DNA of 64,000 bases from Undaria pinnatifida. Lineage: Eukaryota > Sar > Phaeophyceae > Laminariales > Alariaceae. Position 1 is the stretch's first letter. Each line of letters starts with the position of its first letter. Positions 36,801-48,800 of the stretch are shown here, one piece after another. The DNA is taken from assembly GCA_012845835.1 (NCBI GenBank), contig JABAKD010000030.1, forward strand, positions 4,452,416-4,516,415, given 5' to 3'. A program made the position numbers and the translations under genes. A model generated the notes under the pieces. It was not told the origin of the DNA. It did not search any database and worked only from the letters and a program-made list of their open reading frames with translations.

Positions 36801-39800
36801 GTGTTGTGCTTCCGGAAGTGTAGAATGCCATGGGTTTCAGGTGTCTGCTTCCCTTCAAAACGAGCCCAAGAAGAAAACCTCGGCAGGATTCAAAGCCCGG
36901 GTTGTGCGTGTCCACTCCTGCGGTAAGTAGTAGGTGTCGTCTCCTGTACATGGAAGAAATAACCAAAAAGCACCGCATGTGCGCCATCTTTTGTCCTGGC
37001 GACTGTTGTCACGCAAAGGTGGGTCGAAAGAGAAGATAGCTGGGCGCGGCGTACGAAGTAGCCACGGCCGCTGACATTTCGACCTGCCACACTTGCGATA
37101 AGGAAGTGGCACTACGCTTTTATCTGCTGGAACAACAAATACAACACCAACCATTATAGTGGAGAAAAACAACGTGTATATATATATTAAACAAAATAGA
37201 AAAACAATATATATATATATATTTTAAACAGAACAGTAGCACCCTTCCCATTAAGATAACAACTCACCCAGATAGTATACTACAAGTACCAACAACGCAG
37301 CTTGCAAAGATGATTATTGACCCTAAATTCGTCAAACTCACAGCTGACGTCCTTAACATATTTTTTATAAAATACCAGAACGACAACAATGTCGGGACCA
37401 TGATAAGCAGAAGAACAAAAAATCTTCCGTGGGTAAGGCTGGAGTCAAGGGAACTGCCAGGCAGAATGGTACTCCGCCCGCATTTCGATATCTCACGGCG
37501 ACGAGGAATGCTATGAGCAGGGCGCGCCTAGTTCTGGGCGTGGCGCGCCCTGATCGTTGTGTTCCTCGTCGCCGTGAGAGGCGGTCCTGTGGATGGAGCA
37601 CCCTTGCTGCCTGGCGGTTCCCTTGGCTGTCGGCTTAACCGCGGAATATGTAATGGTCTTCCGCTTGTTGCGATTGTTCCCAGCAGAATTGTTGTCGTTA
37701 TTGTTGTCCGCTGTTCTTCCAGCAGTTACGATGGTAGTGCCCTTCATTAGCGCAGGTGTGGCAGGTCGATGTGTCTACGGCCATGGCTGCGTGTCCAGCT
37801 GCTGTACAGTAAATGTTGCCTCCAATATATCGACCCAAATGTAAAAAGCACTATGTGCGTCATCTTTGTCAGGACGAATTTGTCGCGCAATGGCGGGGCG
37901 AAAGAGAATGCAGCTGGATGCGCCGCACGTAGTAGCCATGGCCGCTGACATTTCGAACTGCCACATACCTGCGGTAAGGAAATATTGCCACGCTCGAAAC
38001 TGCAGGAAGAACAAAGACAAGAACCACGACACAGCACCGGGCCCATGAAAGAAGCAGAAGAGCAAGAAATCTTGGGAAGGGTAAAGGTGGAACTAAGGAA
38101 ACTGCCGTGAAGACATGATGCTCCGTCCTCAGGACCGCCTCTCATAGAGCCGAGGGGCGCTACGATCAGGGCGTGCCACGCCCAGAAAACAAGGCACGCC
38201 CTGCTCATAGCATTCCTCGTCGCCCCAAGAGGTGGTCCCCGTGGACGGATTTCTGCCCGGCAGTTGCGTTGGCTCCACCCCTACCCCCTCACCCCCCAAA
38301 GTTTTTTTGTTATTCCTTGATGTCATGGTCCCCAGCAGAGTCGCTGTCGTCGTTCTGGTCATTTGTTCTTCCAGCAGTTACGAGTGTAATGCCCCCTCCT
38401 GTCCGCAGATGTGGCGGGTCGATGTGTCGGTGGTCATGGCTGCGCCGCGTCCAGCTATGTTCTATTTCGCCCCGCCTTTGCGTGATCAGTCGCCTGTCAC
38501 TCTATTGTTGGCCTGTAGAATGGGGTTCGCTGGCAGCCTGGACGCGCCGCCGGTCGCCGGCCTGTGTGATGCCCCATGTTTAACAACTGGCACCTGCTGT
38601 GCGGCAGGGGAGGATGGAGGTCAGACTTTACCGCCAACAGCGTGTGCACTCCACACTGTTTAGTGCCCAAGGGGAATAAGAGGAGCAACTACAGTAGCTG
38701 CTACTCGGTACGTATGCTAGGCCACATGTCCTACACATGTCCTGACTGATGGTTGGCTTTTTGCTGTTGTTGCAGCCCCACATACCCCGTGGGAGATATG
38801 CGGCCGCACCTCTTGTTGCTATACGCACTTGCACCCAAACGAATAAACAAAAATCCTCCCAAAATACTTTTTTTTCGAAACACCAAAAGTATCCACTTGA
38901 ATAGTGCATATTCATGTCGAAACCCCGGGAAGAAGCTGCTGGTGATCTGCTGTGCTGCTGCGACTGCTGGGCAGCTGCTGCTGTACACGCCTAGCTCCAT
39001 AGAAAACTTCGACCACCACAGCTAGCTGCTGCTGTACGTGTCATAAGAAGCTCCGCAGAAAGTTTCTCGTCAGCTGCTGCTGCTGCTGCTGCTGCTGCTG
39101 TACTCACACACAGGTACGAGTATAGCTGACACGCAGTCAGGATGGCATGTAGATCGTACACATAAAAGTTCTCGACAGCGCCTGGATGACATATGTTTTG
39201 GGGGCGTTCCAATTGTGTCTTAGATCTGAGCATACAGCCGCCCGCGCAAGGCTCCCACAACGGCGGCTCCGGTAGGTCAGCCGACGTCCCCCGCGGGTTG
39301 AAGGTCAGAGAAGTCGTACCGCATATAAACACGCGAATTAGGTCCTGTCGTGACGCGATGCGCCAAAGCGCTCGCAGACGAGTTTTTTTCGGAGATTTCG
39401 TCGTAGATTCCTTCATCAAAGCCTCGCCCAGGCGTTACGGCGCTGACCCGGCGGAACCGCAGCGCCCGCCGTTGCAGCGAAGGCCGGGGCATGCTTCGGC
39501 GAATAAACCGCGGCGGAAAGGCGGTCAGATGGGGTAGAATTTCGCAGACTAAAGCGTGTCAGGTCAGGTCCTCCTGCGAACTAAGATAGGCATGTTTATC
39601 TGCATGGTACCTGTGTGTAACTGCTGGTATACTTGGGCATATCTGGTACGTATCGTATGTTCAGAGAAAATGCGGTGCCACCTGAACCAAGTGCGGCACA
39701 ACCTGAACAAAGTGCGGTGCAACCTGAACCAAGTGCGGTGCCACCTGAACCAAGTGCGGTGGAACCTGAGCAAAGTGCGGTGGAACCTGAACCAAGTGCG

Positions 39801-42800
39801 GTGGAACCTGAACCAATGAGCTTCAACACATGTAGATAATCTGTTGAAACGTAAAGTTGTCCTGCTGACCCCGGCAGATTCCAGGCGAGTCGCAGACCTG
39901 TATCCTTAAAGAGGAACTAATACGTAAAAACGCGCGTCCGAAGCGTCACGCAGCTTGCATGGTTACCGTTGATTATCGACCACTGAACTGGTCGAACTCA
40001 CAGCTGACGAATTCGAATTGATTTGAACAAATATCCGACATCGTCCAGGTATGTTAGCGCATGGTGCTTTGCGCATGGTGCTTCGCGTTGATGTCGAACG
40101 TGGGTCCCTGCACATGATGAGCTTGGTGTCCTTGTAGTTTCGCGTGGGCCCTTGGACGTATCCTTTAGTTGATTGGCATGTAACGCGCAAGTAAGGAGTA
40201 CCTTGTTGTGTACTATCATATTTGGGTTTCTCATTCGGTATAAATCGATGTGTTAATGCACCAAGGGGTCGTATTGGAAATGATACTACTATGTGCAGCA
40301 GCATTGTTCAGTGAGCATCTGTAGTCGCTGCTTGATAACCCGATCGTATGGTATAGCTACAGTTTTCTGATGTGTGACATGGCAAAAAGTAGCTCTGTTT
40401 TTTTTCCTTATCTCTCCCGCTCTCCCTCGGCCTATTGTCTGCCTCCCCCCCTCTCTTTCCATTTGTGTCTTGCCTGTCTGCCTGCCTCTCTCCTCTGGTG
40501 CGCGACCGGTATGGTGGATAAGGTTCTACGATGGGTGGAAGAGGACGGGAGCGGCGAGAGCTACTTCTGCGACGCAGGCTGCGGAGGTGAGAGAGCCATC
40601 ACCGTGCTTTTGTCCAGAGTTCTTCACGGGTTGAATCACTTCTCGCGGATCGGGTCGGGCCGACCCGACGCATGAGATGTGAAAGCCTCCTGAGCCAACC
40701 CGACCCGACCGGACCCGGTTTCCCAACAGTTCCAGTGAATGCGTGGCGTAACGAGACACAAATAGGTTGGTACCTTTGACGCTCGTTGTGCCCAACGCCC
40801 GTCACCTGCCCCCGTTGCGCATCCCCCCCCCCCCCCCCCCCGCCCTTCCCCCTGATGTCGATGGAAACCGACGGTTAAATACAGTGGGTTCGCTGACAAT
40901 TCCGCTGGTGAAACTCGGAGCCACAGTGGCCTCGTCCGACATCTCGGCGGCCATGACGGGGGAGGCTGAAGCAAGGGCGAAGGTGTGTCGGCTTTAACGC
41001 CTTGAGGGCCATTGTTCCTAACGAAGAGAAAAACAAACGTCACGTGACAAACAAAAACTTGAAAAAAATCATGAATTAGTAATTTTGCTTTTGCTTTTGC
41101 TTTTTTTTCTTTCCCGTAAAAATTGACGTATTCAATTGGACACATAAACAAAGAAAGATATGCATTTCGAAAGCGTGTGATATTTCAGAATTTCAAAAAT
41201 GCCCCGCACGAATCGGGATTATTTTTTATGTCACAAATCGTGATTTTGTTTGCGCTCGTTAAGGGAACGACCCTTAGAAACTGAACCTACCGTTTCGGGG
41301 AAAAAAAAAAAAAAAGAAACTGCTGGGAATCTTCAGTTTGGACCCAATTTTGCGGTGTTGTAACATTATATAAAGGGGCGCATAAAATACGCCGGGTCGC
41401 GTTCGCTCGTGCCGTACCGTGCAGCCGCGACGCCTGCGGTACGCACGGTGACAAAGTAATCACATCCTATATGCTCTCGGAATGCTACACGAAACATACC
41501 GCGTCCTTCGTGGCTCCGTTTTTATCCCCCCCTTCTTTCCTTTTTCCTTTTTGTTCAATCCGCGGTCCGTTTTTGGTGTCGGCCTACATACGTACGCGTT
41601 GGCTTGCGAAAGGACGCGCGTGGTGAGACCGTGGTTTTGCCAGCAGCTCTTTCTTCCCCGCCCCTCATGTTTTTTCGGGGCCGCCGGATTCGCTGTTGAC
41701 GTTGTATGCTGCCGAGCAATCTCGAGGTACCCACACGCACGCTCGCTCCTACGCCCAGCACTGCTCGCGAATCACCCGGCCACGAAATGATTTGAGTGGA
41801 GGCCTTTTTCGGAATTGCTGGAGGTTAAACGGTGTACGAGTTGGAGGCGACGCGTCGAGACGGTTTCCGTTTTTTCCGGCTTCTTTTTCTTCCCCGACTC
41901 TCGTTTTTCGTTTTGGGGGCGCCGGGTGCGATTTTGACGTTTTTGTGTCGTTTTTTTTTTTTTTTCCTCACGCTTCTACTTGCCAGCTTCTGGACAAGCC
42001 GTGGTCACAGGTGTCGTCTCTTCTCCCCCCCGGTTCTTGCCCTCAATTTTTTATCGCGCATAGGGTTCAGCAATCCCACTGCTCATCGATTATTTGTATC
42101 GTGTCGAGCACTCGCGGGTGCGCGCCCGTAAGTCGGTTTTATCGCTGCTGACGCTGTGCCGTGTCGAGCGCTCTCGCTGTACTCCTAACTCGCGTTCTCC
42201 TCCGTGCACGCACGCTCTCCACGCTTCAGCACTGCCCGTGAAGCTTCCCACCACGATGTTTTTGTTCACCACTTACAAGAGGCGTGGAATATATTTGGGA
42301 GAAGCATACCTGCGGTCTCTATGCACTCCCCCGCGCTGTTACTAGAATACTTTTGACAAGAATGTTTTAACCTTGAACTTTTCGCGGACGCCTTTCTCTG
42401 ACTTGCTGAAGGTTCAACCTTGAACCACTGCTGAAAGGTGTTCCACTCAAGGTCTCCGAGTACTTGTTGTCACCTAAGAGTGTCGCTCGGTGTCCCATGG
42501 CTCTGTGGCTGAGCAGTAGCGCACTTCGCGTCGAAGGCTCTTGTCTGCTGGACTTGACGCGTACCAGGCCGGCCTTGAAAATATGCTCGATGCGAATAAT
42601 TCTTGAAAACAATGTGGGAAACACTCCCGAGGTCTGAGGGAGGGGATGATACGGGAACATCCCCGGGCCAATCAGTAATGGATGTTTCGAGACTTTGATC
42701 TATCTGCATGGGGATACGATTGTCAATTGAGTCTTGGGTTTATGATTGCAGAAAACACGCATGGCCTCAATTCTATATATAGAGGTTAGATGTTGTTGTT

Positions 42801-45800
42801 TTTCGTGTCGAGGTTTTATTTAACGTCGGACTGGCATTTTTTTTTTTCACTCGTCGTACAGGTCCAATCTCTATTCATGATCTATGCGTTTCAGGCAGGT
42901 TTATCCGTGGTTAGAATATGATCTGCATGGCCTACAGATAGATCTTGTCGTAGAGAGTTAGGGCCCCGGATGGTCTGAACGATCTAGCAGCACGTGTTTC
43001 CTGGGTTGCATCTGTGTGCTGTTAACACGGAGATCTTACAGATACAGGGTCTTTTTCTTTTTTTTTTCTCACACTTTTACTTTCCAGCTTCTGGACAAGC
43101 CGTGGTCACAGGTGTCATCCCTTCTCCCACCCGGTTCTTGCCTTCAATTTTTATCGCGCATAGGGTTCAGCAATCCCACTGCTCGTCGATTTTTCATCGA
43201 GGAGTGTTGCTAACTCACGCTCTCGCGCTTTCCGCGAGTCATTTTGTGCACAAGAACAAGTCCCAACGAATTTATACGAGTTTGCACTCGGCGGGGCTCG
43301 AACTCACGAAACTGACCTATACCAGGCTCGAGGATAACCTGATACGCCACCGGGGCGACCGGATTCTATATCTACCGGATGGCCTACGATCGTGCTCATG
43401 TCCAATATGTGAAGTATTTGTGCACGTTCCGAGAGACTGGATTGTTCGTTGTTATACGTATGATATCGTTTGTTTGCCCCTTCGAAACGATTGGAATGCT
43501 TTGATCTTTTCTTGTATCTTCTTTTGGCGCGTTTCGGAACCGATTGGATTGCTTTAAAAAAAACAATTACGCGTTCCGAACGACTCGGGAGTAGTTTTAT
43601 TTAGATTGTCCGATTTGATTGGAATGTGTTTTTTTTTGGAAATTGCTGAAAGTGGGTGAGGCAGAGCCTGGCGCCGGTGTAGACGTTCTTCCCTTGTTGT
43701 GCAGATGTTGATCTTGGCCTTATCGTGTACCGCGTCCTTGTCGTTGTGTGGTGTGTGTTTTTGTGTGTGTTTTCCGATAGTAGTGTGCCGTCGACAAAAC
43801 GTGTACCAATGAGCAGAGCAATTATGTGATGCACCCTCGCGAGCAAGTCGCGTGGTGTAAACGAGAACAAAAACTCAAGCAGGACTCGTTAATCAGATGC
43901 CACACACTGGTGTATGAACTCCAGCGCACATGCGCTGGTAAGTAGTTGACCTCTCACGATGGAAATCAATGTACTCCAAGGAAGAGAAATAAGTTGGTGT
44001 CCCGTGGAAATGTTTTGATTGCTGGTCTAGTCACACCCCGTCCGGTGTTTTCTGATCAGTGGAGATCAGAAAGAGATGATGAGGAGTGGGACAACCGCCA
44101 CTGTCCGTGTTCATGTTCGTCGTCACTCGGGTATGAAGTCTGTCGGCAGCAGTGCTGACCGATATACTCCTCAAGTATCGGCTGCTCAGACACTACGTGG
44201 GCCTTCTACTCAACAATGTGGACAAAGACGACAGCGCTTTCGAGCACCACTACGCTTCGAGTCCGCTACTATCGTCCCCACCGACACTTCCTTAAGCACC
44301 TGTGCTAGGTGTAGTCACTGGATTGCAGTCGTTCATGTTGAATCGATCCAGGATAGAGCGTGTGTAGTCCGTTTGGTTGATGCGCAGTGTCCGATTTGTC
44401 CGATTGCTACTGTCGATGGGTGTCACGGTGAAATATGGAGTCCACCAACATCACGACGCTGGTATAGAGCGTGAAATATTATCCTCAGGGGTAGCTCAAA
44501 GCAAGGGTATTAGACCGATGACGATGGAAGGCCGATAGTTTGGCCAAAACGTTTCCATTTTTTTTGGGGGGGGGGTTATTTGCTGAAAGATTCCGGGTAA
44601 CGTTGCTATGGGGGGACAACGATTACATTTCTTCTTCTGGCTCTTTTTTTGGTCATGCGGTCCTGCAGGTCAATTTGGCTATTTTTCATTAAGCCTTATC
44701 AACATTGTTCAACAAACACGATTGATTGACCGTCGATCTCGAGATAGAGACAACCCATGGTCGTTGCTCCTCGTCGCTCCGGACAATTTCACGTCAGTGT
44801 AGGCGACAGCGCTGAAAAGTTTATCTCGATTCATGCCCTAGGGCGTGAGAGGTTGCTGGTGTTGTCCTGTGGTCTTCCGTCACAGCCTCTCAAAATTCTG
44901 TTTTTCTCCCACTGGTAGACTATAGAAAGTTTATGTCTCAGTTTTCTACGCGCCAGCCGCCAAATGTGTGTTTAACCAAAGCCTGATCGGCGCCCGCCAC
45001 AAATCACCGGCCGCAGATTGAGCGCTGTACACCAAGGGGGGGTCGGAGCCCCTAACGAGCTCGCCACGTTCAGAGTTCACGACGCTGTCGTTGATTTCGC
45101 CGAACGAGGTGTATGGAGAACACGAATTTACGCCGCGTCTAATCCAAGGTCTGCTTGAGAATTTCTCGAGCAGATTTTGACCAATTCTGCTTCAGAATTA
45201 AACCAAGATCGCCGCGAGAGAATTCGTTTTTCTTTCCGTAATTTCCGGAAAGTTTCCAAAACAAAATGTACAAAATTGGGCCCATAGGCGACTGTTCAGG
45301 CGAAAATTTTGGCTGGTGATCTTCGGGAATTTCAAGCTTTTGGCCTTCCATTGTCACCGTTCTTACTTCTTACTACTATGGTATCGGGGACAATACTATT
45401 AAAGATCCTTTCGCCGAAGGCTTGAACTTCTTCGCCCGAATGGTGCTCACTTCACAACACACCTAATGAAGATGCGGAATGTAAGGCGCAAAAAGCAGCT
45501 GGGAAATCTTCACGAGATAATCGCCAACGAAACATGACCGAGGAAAGGGGTCATAACGCAAACGCTGCAATCCCCAGCAAAAACCAACCCAAGTGCGAAG
45601 ATTTTCCTCGTTCGACGCGAGCAGTTTGTCGGACCCCTAGGGGTGGGTAGTGCCTCTGGGTAGTGTCTCCATGAAAGTGGCGTTGCGACTGTCGGCGATG
45701 CTCTCCGCGACTGCGGGTTGTCCATTCGGTAGGAGCGGCTGTCCTTCCCGTATCCGACCATGAATCCCTCGCAAGCCTTTTGCTCTAGCTTGTGTGTATG

Positions 45801-48800
45801 CGTCTCCTTGTGCACGAATGCGCGAGCACCAATAGTACGCAGTGATAGGTCTGGATTCCTGCTGTACAGTTGGGAGTAGGAATAACTTTTTTCGTCCAAG
45901 CGCCCGATGCGGAGAACGATTGATGAGTGTGGGCCGTCTGTTTCAATTTATTTCTTCCCGTAATAATTTGGGCGTGCCGGTGTCGATCAGTATGCAACGC
46001 ACCATGTTCATGATGGTTCTACCATGGCGTCCGGACATCCCATCCTGTTGAGGAGCATCGGTTGCAGCAAAATTCTCGCTCTGTTCCTGTCTGTTTACAG
46101 AAGTCCCTGGAGTACCCTGCGGCGTTATGAATGCTACCATGTATCACGTCTATGTAGACCCTTACATGGTTTTGTTCGTACACGATACACTGAATGCGTT
46201 AGGTTGGGGTGATCGAGTAGTATACCCCACTGCTGTAGTTAACTTTGTCGTAAACCTGAGCGACGTTGCACGAGTCTACATGCTGCACTGCTTGCTACAT
46301 GACGCCGTGTGTGGAACACAGTAACACAAGCTTGGATGCTGTAGAGGCCTGCTGAAAGTACTGCTGAAAGTATGGATGTTGGTTCTCACGTCAGACAGTA
46401 TCCAAGCCTGTGCTGTTGTGTTCCATACGGCATCATGAAGCGAGCAGTGCATCATGTCGACTCGTACAACGTCGTTCAGGTTCACGACAAAGTTAACCAC
46501 AGTGGGGTATACTACTTGATCACCCCATACTAACGCATTCAGTGTATCGTATACGAACAAGACCATGTAAGGGTCTTATTATATGTACGATTTGCTCGTA
46601 TTAGTAGTAGCATGTGTTACGTTGCTAGCTACGACATTCTACATAACCAACATGCTTCCCCCCCCCGTCGTTTTCTGCAGGCCGAGCTGGGCGAGGACGC
46701 CGGGCGGATAAAATTCACGACGTCCGACCTGGAAAACCTTAGCGGAGAGTATGACACCGTCCTCTGCATCGACGTGATGATCCACTACCCCACGGATAAG
46801 GCAAGCGCGGTAGCGGTAAATGACAGTTGCAGCGGGCGCCATATTTATTTTCGGCTAGTGTGGGTCAGCGGTGGCATGTTGTTGTGCACGACAACGGGGC
46901 GGTTTGTGCGAAAGAGCGCGAACGTAGAAGAAGGGCGAAGACCCCCCACACACACACACACGCACACACGCCGCGCCTCATAGTTCTTAGCAGGATGCAG
47001 CTGACCCTTCCTGCTACTCGTCGAGCACCTCACGGCCCTTCGCGCTTGGTGCACGCGATCTCTGCTTGGTCGGTGAAAACCGACGCACTCCGTTCCGGTA
47101 TGTGCTGAAACTACAGTGCATGCATATCATTGACGTTTCATCGCGCTCCAATGTTACAGATGTCCGATATGGTGACCCAGCTGTGCAGCCTGTCCAAGGA
47201 CCGAGTTATCCTGTCCTTCGCGCCCAACACGTGGTACTACTCGATCCTCAAGAAGGTGGGGACTGGGGGGAGGGCGGCGTGACGCCGAGAGTATACGTTT
47301 GGACAATATCCAAGTACAAGTTTGGGCGTTTTGCGTCATGTTGGCGATGCATATTGCTGAGACGCCGAGAGCGTGTTTTTTTTTTTTTTTTTTCGACAAA
47401 ATCCAAGTATAAGTTTGGGCTTTTTTTTCATTTTGGCTCAAAATCCAAGCATAGTTGGGCGTTTTGGGTCATTTTGGCGATTCATTGCTGGGACGCCGAG
47501 TGTGTATTTTTGACAAGATCCAAGTAATGTTGGGCGTTTTGAGTCATTTTGGCACAAAATCCAAGTAAAGTTTAGGCGTTTTGGGTCATTTTGGCACAAG
47601 ATGCAAGTGTAGTTGGGCGTTTTGGGTCATTTTGGCGATTCATTGCTGGGACGCCGAGTGTGTATTTTTGACAAAATCCAAGTAGAGTTTAGGCGTTTTG
47701 GGTCATTTTGGCACAAAATCCAAGCAAAGTTGGGCGTTTTGGGTCATTTTGGCGATTCATTGCTGGGACGCCGAGTGTGTATTTTTGACAAAATCCAAGT
47801 AAAGTTTGGGCGTTCTGGGTCATTTTGGCACAAAATCCAAGTAAAGTTGGGCGTTTTGGGTCATTTTGGCACAAAATCCAAGTGTAGTTGGGCGTTTTGG
47901 GTCATTTTGGCGATTCATTGCTGGGACGCCGAGTGTGTATTTTTGACAAAATCCAAGTAAAGTTTGGGCGTTTTGGGTCATTTTGGCACAAAATCCAAGT
48001 AAAGTTGGGCGTTTTGGGTCATTTTGGCGATTCATTGCTGGGACGCCGAGTGTGTATTTTGACAAAATCCAAGTAAAGTTTGGGCGTTTTGGGTCATTTT
48101 GGCGATGCATTTGCTGAGACGCCGCGAGACTGTTGTTGACAAAATCCAAGTGAAGTTGGGCGTTTTAGGCAATTTTGGCGATGCATTGCTGAGACCCCAA
48201 GAGTGTATTATTGAGTGCATTGTTGATAAAATCCAAGCAAAGTGGCGCGTTTTGGGTCATTGTGGCAAAATGCATTGCTGAGACGCCGTGGGGTATATTT
48301 TTGACAGAATCCAAGTAAAGGTTGTGCGTTTTGGGTCATTTTGGCGATGCATTGCGGCTGAGACGCCGAGAGTCTATTTTTGGCAAAATCCAAGTATTGT
48401 AAAGATTGGGCTTTTTGGGTAATTCATTTTGGCGAGCCTAGTGTTTAGTGTTTAGTGTTGACAGAGCTCTCAATTGCCCGCTTTAGAACTGCCCTTTAGT
48501 ACTGGGCTGCAAAAAATGGTCCATACGTACTGTTACTATTTCTAGCTAAATATCCCCCCCAGAAAATTGTGGACGTAGCCGTAAAGGGGCGGCGCTCTAT
48601 CTGAGTTTGAGGTCCATCCAGTCAAGACGATTTGCGGCGTCTCGATGCTTCTAACAGCAGCAGCCAAGCAAAAAAAAACTAGGCGTTTCTTGGGGCTGTT
48701 TCGCAGTATCATATGTACACTGACAAGTTTAACCCGATGAACAAACCGACGGCCGGGGTATTGTATGCAGTCAAATCGTATTCGCTAAGAAGGAAAAGTA

